The notes beneath the pieces were generated by a model. The model worked only from the letters and a program-made list of their open reading frames with translations. It had not been told where the DNA came from and searched no databases. The translations under genes and the position numbers were made by a program. 64,000 nt of DNA from Octadecabacter arcticus 238 (GTDB taxonomy: Bacteria; Pseudomonadota; Alphaproteobacteria; Rhodobacterales; Rhodobacteraceae), in assembly GCF_000155735.2 (NCBI RefSeq), contig NC_020908.1, positions 749,001-813,000 of the forward strand, given 5' to 3'. Positions 9,214 through 19,548 of this stretch are shown here, one piece after another; the stretch's first letter is position 1; each line of letters opens with the position of its first letter.

Positions 9214-10449
9214 ATGGCTGGAAATAATGGCGGCCCCTGGGGGGGCGGAGGCGATGATGGTGACGATGACGACCGTTCGCGCCCGAATGGAAATGGTGAT
9301 CGCAATGGCGGACGCCGCCCGAGCAACGAACCACAGATCCCCGAGTTTGATGAAATCATCAACAAAACCAAAGAGCAGCTGCGCGTCTTGATGGGCGGCC
9401 GCAATCGCGTTGGCGGCGGTGGCGGCAACGGTGGTGGGGCCCCTGGCCCACAAATCACCCGCGGAATGGTTGGACTTGGCCTTTTGGCCGCCGTTGCGGT
9501 GTGGCTGTTTACAAGCGTTTATACGGTGCGGCCCGAGCAAAGATCGGTTGAACTTTTCTTGGGTGAATTTTCTGCCATTGGCGAGTCTGGTCTGAACTTT
9601 GCGCCTTGGCCGATCGTCACCTATGAGATCGTCAATGTGTCGCAGGAACGCGTCATCGAGATTGGCGAAGAAGAAGTGCCCGCCCAATTGAGCGATAGCC
9701 GCGCCGTCCAATCCCAGCTTGAAGCCGATATCGGTCTGATGCTGACGGGCGACGAAAACATCGTCGACATTGATTTTCAGGTGGTCTGGAACATTCCCGA
9801 GCCCGACAAGTTCCTGTTTAACCTTGCTGATCCGGAAACCACGATTACCGCCGTGGCTGAATCTGCTATGCGCGAAATTATCGCAACGTCCGAGCTGGCA
9901 AGCCTGAACCGCGAACGTGCGGTCATCCGTGAACGCCTGCAAGAACTGACGCAAAGCACGCTGAACAGCTACGACAGTGGCGTGAATATTGTGCGGATCA
10001 ACCTCGACGAGGCCGATCCACCCGCAACCCAAGTTCAGGTTGTCGATATTGATGGCAACGAGCGCCTGACATCGCCTCTGGACGCTTTCCGCGACGTGCA
10101 AGACGCCGAGCAGGAACGCATCCAGCTTCAAAACCAAGCCGACGCCTATGCCAACCGTGTCACGGCTGGTGCCCGTGGTAATGCGGCCCAGATCATCGAG
10201 GGTGCAGAAGGTTACCGCGCCCGCGTGGTGAACGAAGCCGAAGGTGAAGCGAGCCGTTTCCTGGCTGTTCTGAACGAATACTCCAAGGCCCCGGAAGTGA
10301 CGCGTCAGCGTCTGTATCTGGAAACGGCCGAAAGCGTCTTTGGCAGTGCAGACATCATTCTACTGGACGACAATGCAGGCGGCGGCGTTGTGCCATACCT
10401 GCCACTTGATGAAGTCCGTCGACCGACAACGACACAGGGGAGCAACTAA
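9214..10449 (+). CDS. hflK: FtsH protease modulator HflK
   Basis: HflK and HflC form the membrane complex that surrounds and restrains the FtsH protease. The start at 9214 gives MAGNNGGPWGGGG, the usual Gly-rich N-terminus, with AAGGAAG upstream; the in-frame ATG at 9112 lacks family similarity. From 9214 the protein has 411 residues: a Gly/Asp-rich cytoplasmic tail, one membrane helix (GLGLLAAVAVWLFTSVY), then the SPFH/band-7 domain. hflC follows directly: its ATG begins one base after the hflK TAA. Confidence 0.95.
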   Translation: MAGNNGGPWGGGGDDGDDDDRSRPNGNGDRNGGRRPSNEPQIPEFDEIINKTKEQLRVLMGGRNRVGGGGGNGGGAPGPQITRGMVGLGLLAAVAVWLFTSVYTVRPEQRSVELFLGEFSAIGESGLNFAPWPIVTYEIVNVSQERVIEIGEEEVPAQLSDSRAVQSQLEADIGLMLTGDENIVDIDFQVVWNIPEPDKFLFNLADPETTITAVAESAMREIIATSELASLNRERAVIRERLQELTQSTLNSYDSGVNIVRINLDEADPPATQVQVVDIDGNERLTSPLDAFRDVQDAEQERIQLQNQADAYANRVTAGARGNAAQIIEGAEGYRARVVNEAEGEASRFLAVLNEYSKAPEVTRQRLYLETAESVFGSADIILLDDNAGGGVVPYLPLDEVRRPTTTQGSN

Positions 10450-11340
10450 ATGAATAAGTCAGTCTTTATTCTGCCAGTCATCGTAGTTGTGATTGCGGCA
10501 ATCATGAGTTCGCTTTTCATCGTGGATGAACGTGAAAAGGCGCTTGTCTTGCGCTTTGGTCGGGTTGTTCAGGTTCAGGAAGATCCAGGCATCGGGTTCC
10601 GTGTGCCCTTTATTGATCAGGTTGTGACCTATGATGATCGGATCATTTCCATCGACATGGAAGCGCAAGAAGTCATTCCCGACGATGACCGTCGTTTGAT
10701 CATTGACGCCTTTGCGCGCTACCGTATTTCGGATGTTGTGCAGTTTCGTCAAGCGACAGGTGCCGGTGGCGAACAAGCCAAAGCCGTGGCCGATCGTCGT
10801 CTTGAGGATATCTTGCGCGCCGCAACCCGCGAAGTTTTGGGTTCGGTCAGTTCCGGTGACATTTTGTCAACGGACCGGACCGCGCTGATGCTGCGGATCC
10901 GCAATGGGTCGTTCTCTGAAGCGAGTTCGCTGGGTTTGACGCTGATCGACGTGCGCTTGAAACGCACTGATTTGCCGACTGAAAACCTTGCTGAAACGTT
11001 CCGCCGCATGGTGTCGGAACGCGAACGTGAAGCAGAAGACGAACGCGCCCGTGGTCGTGAAGCGGCCCAGCGTATTCGCGCACAAGCGGATCGTACGGTG
11101 ATCGAATTGGTGTCGGACGCAGGACGTCTGGCGCGGATCGCCGAGGGTGAAGCGGACGCACAACGCAACGCGATTTTTGCCGAAGCCTATGGGCAAGACC
11201 CTGAATTCTTCCAGTTCTACCGCTCACTTGAAGCATATGGCAAAGCTATTGGGACCGGCAACGCACGTCTGGTTCTGAGCCCTGACCACGAGTTCTTTGA
11301 CTATCTGAGGAACGAGAACGGCACGGCTGCTGGTGAGTAA
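10450..11340 (+). CDS. hflC: FtsH protease modulator HflC
   Basis: This is the partner of HflK. The 296-residue protein has an N-terminal membrane helix (FILPVIVVVIAAIMSSLFIV) followed by a band-7/SPFH domain with the conserved VDEREKALVLRFGRV, and a charged coiled-coil (SEREREAEDERARGREAAQRI region, positions about 185-215). It lies directly after hflK with no gap, so the two are co-translated. It is expected in the inner membrane with the bulk in the periplasm. Confidence 0.96.
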   Translation: MNKSVFILPVIVVVIAAIMSSLFIVDEREKALVLRFGRVVQVQEDPGIGFRVPFIDQVVTYDDRIISIDMEAQEVIPDDDRRLIIDAFARYRISDVVQFRQATGAGGEQAKAVADRRLEDILRAATREVLGSVSSGDILSTDRTALMLRIRNGSFSEASSLGLTLIDVRLKRTDLPTENLAETFRRMVSEREREAEDERARGREAAQRIRAQADRTVIELVSDAGRLARIAEGEADAQRNAIFAEAYGQDPEFFQFYRSLEAYGKAIGTGNARLVLSPDHEFFDYLRNENGTAAGE

Positions 11341-11362
11341 GTGATGCCATTGGAGCGATAAA

Positions 11363-11563
11363 ATGGGAATTGCAATTCTGGCTCTCGGGCTGGTTTTGAT
11401 TGTGGAGGGGCTGGTGTACGCACTGGCCCCTTCGCTTGTTGAAGACCTGCTGGCGGCTTTGCGCGACCTGCCGCTGGAAACACGGCGCATGGTAGGGCTG
11501 GCGGCATTGGCGGTGGGCATGTTGCTGGTCTGGGTTGCGGCAAACCTCGGCGTGTTGGGCTAG
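11363..11563 (+). CDS. DUF2065 small membrane protein
   Basis: This 66-residue protein has two membrane helices separated by a short loop (ALRDLPLETRRMVGL). This is the DUF2065 layout, and these genes commonly follow hflKC. It begins 22 bases after hflC, so it is the third gene of the operon. Function is not established; context suggests membrane protein quality control. Its TAG stop overlaps the stop of the convergent gene by a few bases. Confidence 0.85.
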   Translation: MGIAILALGLVLIVEGLVYALAPSLVEDLLAALRDLPLETRRMVGLAALAVGMLLVWVAANLGVLG

Positions 11564-12237
11564 GCCACTTGTGGCCGCATCTGCGGCGCGACGGCTTCGC
11601 CGACTTTGCGCGCAAGATCATAGCTGAGCATCGCATCGATTGCCAACTTGAACCGCGGGTTTCGGGCGATGTTTTGGCGCATGTCATCGACATGCCAGCG
11701 CAAGACCTCAGCGCCAGCTGCAATGGTCGTCGTCGCCACACTTGGGCGCTGCAAAAGGTAGGCCACTTCGCCAACAAACACCCCGTCCGGCAGAGCAAAC
11801 TGCGCGCCGCGTTTGCGGACTTTGGCGTTGCCAGACAGGATGAAATACAAACATTTCACCGGATCGCCTTCGGTTGTTACGGTCTGATCGGTGTCCAATA
11901 TCGCACGGTTGGAATGTTTCATCACCAGTCGGAAATCACCGGGCGAAAGCATGGAAAACATTGGGTAAATGTCGGTGTGCTCTGCGGGCAGTGAAATCCT
12001 GAACCGTCGCAGCGTCAGGACTGCCATTCCGATCAGATTTGTCAACATCAACCCCATCGATGTATAGATCACCCCGTAAAGCGGAACGGCCGCAACGGTG
12101 GCATAATAGGCGACATAAAAGCTTGAGCCGATGAACATCATCATCCGCAGTTGCATTTGATTGATCAGCAAATAGCCCAATGCAGACGCGCCTGCCGCGC
12201 AGGCAATCAGGACGTTTGGTGTAAAGAAATCCGTCAT
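11560..12237 (-). CDS. Membrane protein with C-terminal cyclic-nucleotide-binding-like domain
   Basis: The N-terminal 90 residues of this 225-residue protein contain three hydrophobic segments. Residues about 100-215 resemble a cNMP-binding/Crp-type beta-roll: TVTTEGDPVKCLYFILSGNAKVRKRG, then DGVFVGEVAYLL as the ligand-cassette-like turn. The arrangement recalls Popeye-type proteins. The usual phosphate-binding Arg is not obvious, so ligand binding is uncertain. It converges with the hflKC operon, and the stop codons overlap. Confidence 0.7.
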   Translation of the reverse strand: MTDFFTPNVLIACAAGASALGYLLINQMQLRMMMFIGSSFYVAYYATVAAVPLYGVIYTSMGLMLTNLIGMAVLTLRRFRISLPAEHTDIYPMFSMLSPGDFRLVMKHSNRAILDTDQTVTTEGDPVKCLYFILSGNAKVRKRGAQFALPDGVFVGEVAYLLQRPSVATTTIAAGAEVLRWHVDDMRQNIARNPRFKLAIDAMLSYDLARKVGEAVAPQMRPQVA

Positions 12238-12448
12238 TTTGTATGGTCCCCAAAACCAAGATTTTTGGGAGAATGGCAGAGAAAGTTGATTTTTTGCAAG
12301 GGTTTATTGATCCCTGCACGTTCAGGGAGAGTTCACGGGTGGGTGAGCAGTCTGTGTTTGGCGTTGCGCTGGCGCACGCCACGCCTACATTCATTGCTAA
12401 CGACTGTTCGCAGTTGATGTATTTGAAGCCCCTAAAAGGAGATGCCCC

Positions 12449-13966
12449 GTGATAACACATGTGAGATCCCACGTGAGAACCCCTTCGGTCACACCGCCAC
12501 ATGCCATCGCGGCTGCGCCCACCAAGGCGGCGCGCCAGACTTGGATCGCGGCCTTGATGGTTGGCCTTGCACTGTCCTTGGTTACAGTCGTGGGGGCTGA
12601 TGCCCAAGACCGCCCCGCGTCATTTGCGGATTTGGCCGAAGCGATCAGCCCCGCCGTGGTTAACATCACCACAAGCACGATGATTGCGGGCCGCACAGGG
12701 CCGCAGGGCATTGTGCCTGATGGTTCCCCGTTTGAGGATTTCTTTGATGAGTTTGGCCAAGATGGCCCGCGTCGGTCGTCCGCGCTGGGGTCGGGATTTG
12801 TGATTTCCGCTGATGGCTACATCGTCACCAACAACCACGTCATTGAAGGCGCCGACGAGATCGAGATCGAATTTTTTCCAGGTGCAGATCAGCCGGCTAA
12901 ACTATTGCCAGCGGTCCTTGTTGGCACCGATCCGAACACCGACATCGCGCTGTTGAAGGTTGAGTACGACACGCCGCTAAGCTTTGTGAGCTTTGGCGAC
13001 AGCAACGGCCCCGGAGCGCGGGTTGGCGATTGGGTCATGGCGATGGGCAACCCGTTGGGGCAGGGGTTTTCGGTGTCTGCCGGTATTATTTCTGCGCGCA
13101 ATCGGTCCTTGCAGGGCACATATGACGACTACATCCAGACTGACGCCGCCATTAACCGTGGCAATTCCGGTGGGCCGTTGTTCAACATGAATGGTGACGT
13201 GATTGGCGTGAACACCGCCATTCTGTCGCCCAATGGTGGGTCCATCGGCATCGGTTTTGCCATGTCGTCCGATGTCGTTTCCAACGTCATTGACCAGCTC
13301 GAAGAGTTTGGTGAAACGCGGCGTGGTTGGCTGGGTGTGCGCATTCAGGATGTCACGGTTGATATGATTGATGCGATTGACGGGCTGCAAGACGCACGCG
13401 GCGCGATGGTCACGGATGTGCCTGCTGGCCCTGCCGAAGACGCAGGAATGGAGTCGGGCGACATCATTTTGTTGTTTGATGGCATCGCGATTGAGGACAC
13501 CCGTGAGTTGGTGCAAATCGTCGGCAATTCACCGGTCGGCAAAGAAGTGCCCGTTGAAATCTTGCGCAATGGTGACATGGTCGATTTGACCGTCGTGCTG
13601 GGGCGTCGTGAAACCGCAGAAACGGAGGCGTTCCCCGAAGACGGTGACACGCCGGATGAGGACACGCCGATCACGTCCAACATGCTGGGCATGACCCTGT
13701 CCGAAATCACGCCGGAGATGGAAGAAAGTCTTGGCGTTGAGGCGGCCAGTGGGCTGGTTATCGTCGAGGTTGAGGCCGACAGCGAAGCCGAAACCAAGGG
13801 CTTGTTGGCGGGTGATCTGATCACCGAAGCGGGTCAGCAAAAGATCGCCAGCATCGCCGATTTCGAGGCGCGGGTAGAAGAAGCACAAGAGGCGGGGCGC
13901 AAGTCCTTGCTGCTGCTGGTTCGGCGCGACGGCGCACCACGGTTTGTAGCGATTGCGCTAGAGTAA
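12449..13966 (+). CDS. degP: DegP/HtrA-type periplasmic serine protease (Do family)
   Basis: This 505-residue protein uses a GTG start at 12449 preceded by AAAAGGAG. A signal peptide ends near residue 52 (VVGADAQD). The trypsin-like catalytic triad is visible: H130 (TNNHVIEG), D165 (NTDIALLK) and S240 (RGNSGGPLF). Two PDZ domains follow. It degrades or refolds damaged periplasmic proteins. Its place after hflKC fits a protein-quality-control neighbourhood, and a terminator follows the gene. Confidence 0.95.
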   Translation: MITHVRSHVRTPSVTPPHAIAAAPTKAARQTWIAALMVGLALSLVTVVGADAQDRPASFADLAEAISPAVVNITTSTMIAGRTGPQGIVPDGSPFEDFFDEFGQDGPRRSSALGSGFVISADGYIVTNNHVIEGADEIEIEFFPGADQPAKLLPAVLVGTDPNTDIALLKVEYDTPLSFVSFGDSNGPGARVGDWVMAMGNPLGQGFSVSAGIISARNRSLQGTYDDYIQTDAAINRGNSGGPLFNMNGDVIGVNTAILSPNGGSIGIGFAMSSDVVSNVIDQLEEFGETRRGWLGVRIQDVTVDMIDAIDGLQDARGAMVTDVPAGPAEDAGMESGDIILLFDGIAIEDTRELVQIVGNSPVGKEVPVEILRNGDMVDLTVVLGRRETAETEAFPEDGDTPDEDTPITSNMLGMTLSEITPEMEESLGVEAASGLVIVEVEADSEAETKGLLAGDLITEAGQQKIASIADFEARVEEAQEAGRKSLLLLVRRDGAPRFVAIALE

Positions 13967-13988
13967 GAGCTTAGGTGATATGGGGAGG

Positions 13989-14015
13989 GGGCGTTCCGGT
14001 TGGGGCGCCCTTTTT
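13989..14015 (+). terminator. Terminator after degP
   Basis: GGGCG pairs with CGCCC across a 12-base loop, followed directly by TTTTT. It lies 23 bases after the degP stop. Confidence 0.65.
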
Positions 14016-14121
14016 CGTTTGCGGTGGGGGTTGGCGTGCAATTGAGGCCAACAGTGCAATCCCTTGCAGTAATCGCAAAATGCTGCAAATTTGCGAGAAG
14101 AAACAAGGTTGGAGCACCCGA

Positions 14122-14544
14122 ATGCCAGACGTTGCGCGAACTGCCTCTCAAATGATTTCAGGGATGACGCCGGTTTTGCAGCCCGGCAATTTCGTGTTTA
14201 TCACGACACAGGATCGCGATCTTGTTGCCGCGCTGTTTTCACAAGCCATTTCAATTTTCAGGGAAGATGAGGGCGTGTCGATGCTGATCCCGATCGAGTT
14301 GGCGGAAAAATCAAGGCTCAACGTGGATCAGCCGATGCGGTGTATAACGCTCAACGTTTATTCCTCGCTCGAAGGTGTCGGGCTGACTGCGGCTGTGTCC
14401 AGCGCGCTTGGGGACAATGGAAACCCCTGCAACATGGTTGCTGCGTTTCACCACGATCACGTTTTTTTGCCGTCGGGACTGTGTGACCGCGCAATGGAGG
14501 TTTTAACTGCTTTGCAGCACGAGACCGCCGAACAGGGCGGTTAG
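14122..14544 (+). CDS. ACT-domain small protein
   Basis: I place the start at 14122 (MPDVARTASQMISGMTP) because GGAG lies 8 bases upstream and the longer reading frame from 13975 runs through the degP terminator. The 140-residue protein has the beta-strand pattern of tandem ACT-like domains (GNFVFITT, DEGVSMLIPI, RCITLNVYSSLEGVGLTAAV). Proteins of this type are predicted amino-acid-sensing regulators, and the ligand is unknown. Confidence 0.75.
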   Translation: MPDVARTASQMISGMTPVLQPGNFVFITTQDRDLVAALFSQAISIFREDEGVSMLIPIELAEKSRLNVDQPMRCITLNVYSSLEGVGLTAAVSSALGDNGNPCNMVAAFHHDHVFLPSGLCDRAMEVLTALQHETAEQGG

Positions 14545-14643
14545 CATTGGTGATTGGCGCATAAATTCTGCACGTCGCGGACTGTCTACTTTGCTGGAAC
14601 TGCGGCTGTTGCCTCGGACCCGCGTAGCAGTTAATCTAAACCC

Positions 14644-14820
14644 ATGAAACATGTTCCAAAAGACACCACCGACGACGCGCTTATTCAGGAATACCTGAAT
14701 AAGGGCGGCAAAGTCAGCAAGGGCAAAACCAAACCGCTGAACCCGAGTCTTGGGTTGAGCAAGAATGTTTGGAACCAGACGCTGACCAAAGAAGAAAAAG
14801 CCGCGCGCGACAAGAAGTGA
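14644..14820 (+). CDS. Small conserved-looking basic protein
   Basis: A 58-residue reading frame opens with MKHVPKDTTDDALIQEYL and is rich in Lys (KGGKVSKGKTKP, TKEEKAARDKK). Its codon use matches neighbouring genes. Short Lys-rich proteins of this look are common in roseobacters, but I know no function for them. No clear membrane segment is present. The frame is intact and isolated between terminator-like DNA and a convergent gene. Confidence 0.6.
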   Translation: MKHVPKDTTDDALIQEYLNKGGKVSKGKTKPLNPSLGLSKNVWNQTLTKEEKAARDKK

Positions 14821-14914
14821 TCGTGCGGTCAGGGCCTGGGGTTTCGGGGTCGCACTGCGCGCGCGCAGACAAGCCTATTATCTTAATGATATTTTTTGCG
14901 GCTGCTTGACTGCG

Positions 14915-15475
14915 CTAAGGTGTGTCGCGTGGCTGGGCCACGAGGCCAAGGGTGCGCGCGGTTTGCAGCGTCAGCGTGCTGGTCTGCACGTCGCCTTGTG
15001 CGGTCTGGAACCGTTCGATTGCAGTTGCGGTGCGCCCGTCAACGCGCCCGTTAATGGCGCCGTTGTAATAGCCACGCGCGATCAGGGCGCGTTGAACCGA
15101 CGCGATAAGCTGCGGGGTCATGACGGCGGCGCAAGGCGTTTCAAATTCAACTTCGCGGCGTTCACGCATGATTTGCTGACGTGTCACCGTGCGAAACGCC
15201 GCAGGGCTTTGCACGGTGCCGTCGCTGCGCACGGAGGCCGGTTGCACCATGACCTGTTCGGTGACGGTTTCAATAATGGCCGGCGTGGTCGTGCGGGCAA
15301 AACAGGTGCCGAGTGAGGTGTCCACCATCACGGGGTCGGCCAACGGGCCGATGGGATCGCCGCCCGCGCGCATCACTTGCGGGGCGTCCATGCAGGCCGT
15401 CAAAACCAACAAGCCGACCCCGAACAGGGGGGCCGCCAGCGCGCCGTGCGTGGTCCGTTTGTGAGGCATCGTCAT
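14915..15475 (-). CDS. Lipoprotein with peptidoglycan-binding domain
   Basis: The start at 15475 (MTMPHKRTT) is chosen because GAGG lies 8 bases upstream and it places a signal with lipobox LLVLTAC near residue 28; the longer frame to 15661 has no such support. The C-terminal part (IASVQRALIARGYYNGAING then TATAIERFQTAQG) is a classic peptidoglycan-binding type 1 domain. It is about 186 residues and probably anchored in the outer membrane, contacting the cell wall. No enzymatic domain is seen. Confidence 0.8.
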   Translation of the reverse strand: MTMPHKRTTHGALAAPLFGVGLLVLTACMDAPQVMRAGGDPIGPLADPVMVDTSLGTCFARTTTPAIIETVTEQVMVQPASVRSDGTVQSPAAFRTVTRQQIMRERREVEFETPCAAVMTPQLIASVQRALIARGYYNGAINGRVDGRTATAIERFQTAQGDVQTSTLTLQTARTLGLVAQPRDTP

Positions 15476-15665
15476 CTGCTCATCCTCAGGCTCTGATGGC
15501 CCGTTTGTTAGCGTTTCATACAACATAGGGGCGCACAGACAAAGGCTGCATCGGCGGTGTCGGTGAAATCGGCAGCAGATGGTGTCGTTTGCGTGCCATG
15601 TTTGATGCATTTTGCGGCGCAAAAGGGGTGGCAGGGCCGTGTTGCGCACCCTATCTACCACCTAA

Positions 15666-16016
<351 letters not shown>

Positions 16017-17111
16017 CATGGTTTCCCAAAGGGCACCGCGTCTGGCGTCACGGCTGTTGCAGTGTCTTGCGCGCGGTGTGTTGGGCGCTGTGTGTGTGGG
16101 GTTGGCGGGGGCTGCTTTGGCTGACGTCGTCGCTGATGAGATTGCAGGGGCAGGTTTTCGGGGTGAAACCGATGCGTACCAGCATTGTATCTTGGGCGAT
16201 TGCATTGAATGGTCGGCGTTAGAGATTGTCGGTCGTGCAACTGACGGTGCGCTGACATCGCGGGTCTTTGAAGCCGGAGCGGGATTTGTGTTCGAAGACA
16301 CCGGCGCGCGGTTTTGGGACGTAACGGGGGATGGTCAGTTCGAGGTCGTGGTGATCCTGACCAGCCTGACCTTGGGCGCCTCTTTGGCTGTTTATGATGC
16401 CGATGGCCTAATCGCCCAGACACCGCATATCGGCCAGACGCACCGTTGGCTCGCGCCTGTGGGCGCGGCGGATTTTGATGGGGATGGGCGCATTGAAGTG
16501 GCGTTTGTGGATCGCCCGCATCTGGCCAAGACATTGCGGGTGTTTGAGTGGGACGGCGTGGAGTTGGTTCTGGACGCCGAGCTTGGCGGTTTGACCAATC
16601 ACCGCATCGGGGAAATTTATGGCTCTTCTCCGCTTTGTTGAGTTATTCTAGGATTTCAAATAGAACATAGATTGATTATCTGGGATGGATGATTGTCTAA
16701 TTTTGAGTTTGAAGTATTCGGTATCCCTGATGCCCCTGGCTCGTTTGCGGATCATTCCTATACTGACATTACCAGCCTCTATCCTGGCGCTTGTCAGCTT
16801 GTGTTTCGCGTAGTTGCATATGCCCACACAATGTTTTCTTAGGGATTTTGCGAACTTTTTCAGATAGAGCATGTGTGACTGATCTGCGATCAGGCACCAA
16901 TTTTCCAGTTGCTCTGACATCCCCTCAAATGATGGGGCGCTCCACAGAGCCTGAAGCTGTTCTTTTAAGACGTAAAGCGTATTCAGGTTGCTATTGCTCT
17001 CCAGCAACGTTTGCAGCTTGTTACTTTGTTTTTCATTCAACTTATCCGCATTTTTGAGCAACAGATAATGCGTACCCTTCATCAACTCTTTACCACTTTG
17101 ATCGGCCTTCC

Positions 17112-18498
17112 GAGCTATGACTGAATCTGGTGTTTGAGTGGTTTGAAGGTTGGCGGCGTATCTGGTTGAATTGTTGTTGGAAGACAGCAGCCCAACCAAA
17201 GGAGATACACCACCATGGGAACTACTAACATTGTTGATTTTGCGCGTCGAGACGAGATGACGGACGCGTTGACGGAGTTGCTGAAAACGGGAGCACAACA
17301 ATTGATCGCGACAGCAGTTGAGGCTGAGCTTGTCAGTTATTTGGCGCAATTTACCGGCTTACGCACCGATGCCGGTCACGCGGCAGTCGTGCGTAATGGA
17401 CATCATCCGGCCCGCCCGTTTCAAACGGGCATTGGCCCTGTGAGCGTGCGCATTCCAAAGGTTCGGTCCAAGGACGGCACACCGGTGACATTCCGGTCTG
17501 CCCTGGTGCCGCCCTATGTGCGCCGCACGAAGACGCTGGAAGCGGCCTTGCCATGGCTTTACCTCAAAGGGATCTCCAGCGGCGAGATGGCTCCCGCCCT
17601 CAAGGTTCTTCTGGGCCCAGATGCCGTTGGCTTGTCGGCTAATACGGTTTCGCGTTTAAAACGCGATTGGGCCAATGAATACGAGGCTTGGAAAGGCGCT
17701 GAGTTAGATGACGAGCCCATCGTCTATATCTGGGCCGACGGCGTTCACAGCGGCCTTCGGGGCGAGGATGACAAGCTCTGTGCCCTTGTTATTATTGGGG
17801 TAACTGCCCGTGGCAAGAAGCGATTTCTGGCAATTGAGGATGGGGTGCGCGAGTCCACGCAGAGCTGGCGCGAGGTTCTGCTTAACCTCAAAAGCTGAGG
17901 CATGAATGCGCCCAAACTGGCCATCGGGGACGGTGCCATGGGGTTTTGGGCGGCCATGGACGAAGTCTATCCTGAGACCCGCCATCAACGCTGTTGGCAA
18001 CACAAAACGATGAACGTGCTCAATTGTTTACCCAAGCTGTCTCAGCCAAAAGCCAAGGCCGCGCTGCACGACATCTAGCAGGCCGAGACCAAAGTCGATG
18101 CAGAAAAGGCGTTCGATCTGTTCATCAAAACCTACGAACCCAAATACCCCAAGGCCACACTATGCCTGCAAAAAGATCGTGAGGAACTCATGGCATTCTT
18201 CGACTTCCCGGCGCAGCATTGGCAAAGCATCCGCACTAGCAATCCAATTGAATCGGCCTTCGCGACGATCCGGCATCGTACCAAGCGTTCAAAGGGCTGC
18301 CTGTCACGCGATGGCATGCTGCACATGATGTTCAAACTGGGGCAATGTGCTGAGCAAAATTGGAGGAAGCTACGCGGCTTTGACTACCTCGCAAAAGTCA
18401 TCACAGGCGTCACGTTCAAAGACGGAATCGAAACCACAAACCCCGACCAGATCACCGCATGACCAACAATACTCAAACACCAGATTTGACAATAACTC
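17112..18498 (+). mobile_element. IS256-family (Mutator-type) insertion sequence A, nested in ISL3 copy B
   Basis: The element is 1387 bases. Its termini are GAGCTATGACTGAATCTGGT on the left and GAGTTATTGTCAAATCTGGT on the right (reverse complement), sharing a further GTTTGAG inward. A 9-base target duplication, CGGCCTTCC, lies at 17103-17111 and 18499-18507, as expected for IS256. The transposase gene inside carries two in-frame stops. Confidence 0.95.
17215..18462 (+). pseudogene. IS256-family transposase with two nonsense codons
   Basis: The frame starting MGTTNIVDFARRDEM matches IS256-type transposases over about 415 codons but is stopped by TGA at 17896-17898 and again by TAG at 18076-18078. 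Catalytic residues are otherwise present: D in YIWADGVHSG, D in AIGDGAMGFW after the first stop, and E in TSNPIESAFATIRHRT after the second. No indel is seen, so only two substitutions separate it from a complete gene. Confidence 0.93.
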
Positions 18499-19548
18499 CG
18501 GCCTTCCTGAACTCAAGGCGACGCTGATTATGGATAGCCTTGCTGTAGTTTTTCATGACGTGGAAACGGTCAAATACGATGTCGGCCATCGGCAAGGACT
18601 CCCTGACAGCCTTTTGGTAGGCAGGCCCCATATCCATCGACACGGCCTTTATTTTATGGGCTGTATCTGGCCGCAGCTGTTTCAAAAACCTTGAAAAAAC
18701 TTCGGCAGTTCGACCGGCTTCCACCCAGATCAGATGCCCTCCGACCATATCGTAGACCACCGTCATATAGTCATGACCTTTCGCCCGGGCCACTTCATCG
18801 ACACCAATGTATTCCAAGCCAGCAAGCTGTGCGGGATCAAGCGCAGGAAGCGTTTCCATCAGGTATGCCTTGTCGATATTCTTTACCGTCTCCCATCGTA
18901 TACCTAAATGCCTGGAGACAGCCAGAATGGATAAATGACGGCACAATCCACTGATAAGATGGCAAAATCGATGGGTGAAACGGCACCCTTTATCAACAAA
19001 AGGACACGCCTCAATGCGGCGCTCACCCTTGCTAATAAAAACCTGCGCTAGCTCAATCTCAATCACACAAGGATACCCAAAAAACGGGATGTCGTTTACT
19101 TGTCGGCGAATATGTTGGTTGATGCTACCCTTCTTGCCGGTTGCAGGGTCTATAGCGCTCCTGCGGGCATCCCGACTGCACTGAACAATAACCTTCGCAC
19201 CGTCTTCAGCCAGCTCAATTTCATTTACACGTTGCCCCTTCAGGCGTAAAAGATGTTGCGAGATGTCGATGGTCATATACCTGCCCTATGAAAAGTTGTC
19301 AGAAACCTAACATATCAACAGGTTACTTGATGGTCGGCATCTTTTCTTACTCAACAAAGCGGAGAAGAGCCAAATTTATATCTCAAGCGGCGTGCGCGAC
19401 TGTGGCGCGGGGCCGGAGTTGGTCACGGCGGACAGCGATTGGTCGGACCTGATGCTGACGCGGATGGACGATGGGGCTTTGGCTGCGCGGTCTTTGGGGG
19501 GGTATACGCCTGAGCGACTGGCCGCGGCGCTGGACTGCGAAATCTAGG

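Larger units (their letters stand above)
16648..19276 (-). pseudogene. ISL3 transposase interrupted by an IS256-family element
   Basis: The N-terminal two thirds (18499-19276) and the C-terminal third (16648-17111) match the intact copy at 2125-3357, but the inner element separates them after the LEFRK segment. Sequence differences from copy A include an Ile to Leu change near the N-terminus (QHLLRLKG for QHILRLKG). Movement of this element would need transposase from copy A. Confidence 0.93.
16621..19371 (-). mobile_element. ISL3-family insertion sequence, copy B, carrying a nested IS256-family element
   Basis: Terminal GGCTCTTCTCCGCTTTGTTG repeats lie at both ends, and an 8-base duplication AAATTTAT flanks it at 16613-16620 and 19372-19379. 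Subtracting the inner 1387-base element and one 9-base duplication leaves 1355 bases, exactly the length of copy A. I noticed only a handful of substitutions between the copies, so the insertion is recent. It breaks the FG-GAP-like gene. Confidence 0.95.
16018..19547 (+). pseudogene. FG-GAP/VCBS-like secreted protein, split by nested insertion sequences
   Basis: The 5' part (16018-16620) encodes a signal peptide (ending near ALADVV) and FG-GAP/VCBS-like segments, DVTGDGQFEVVVI and DFDGDGRIEVAFVD, with calcium-binding-like D-x-D-G-D-G. It stops at ISL3 copy B. The 3' part resumes at 19380 and ends at the TAG at 19545-19547. Removing the element plus one copy of the AAATTTAT duplication joins the halves in frame to an intact 256-codon gene. 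It was probably the second gene of a ferredoxin operon; its function is unknown. Confidence 0.9.

Noticed and set aside
13975..14121. Longer start for the ACT-domain protein
   Set aside because: The added codons run through the degP terminator hairpin and lack similarity; the ATG at 14122 has a good ribosome-binding site.
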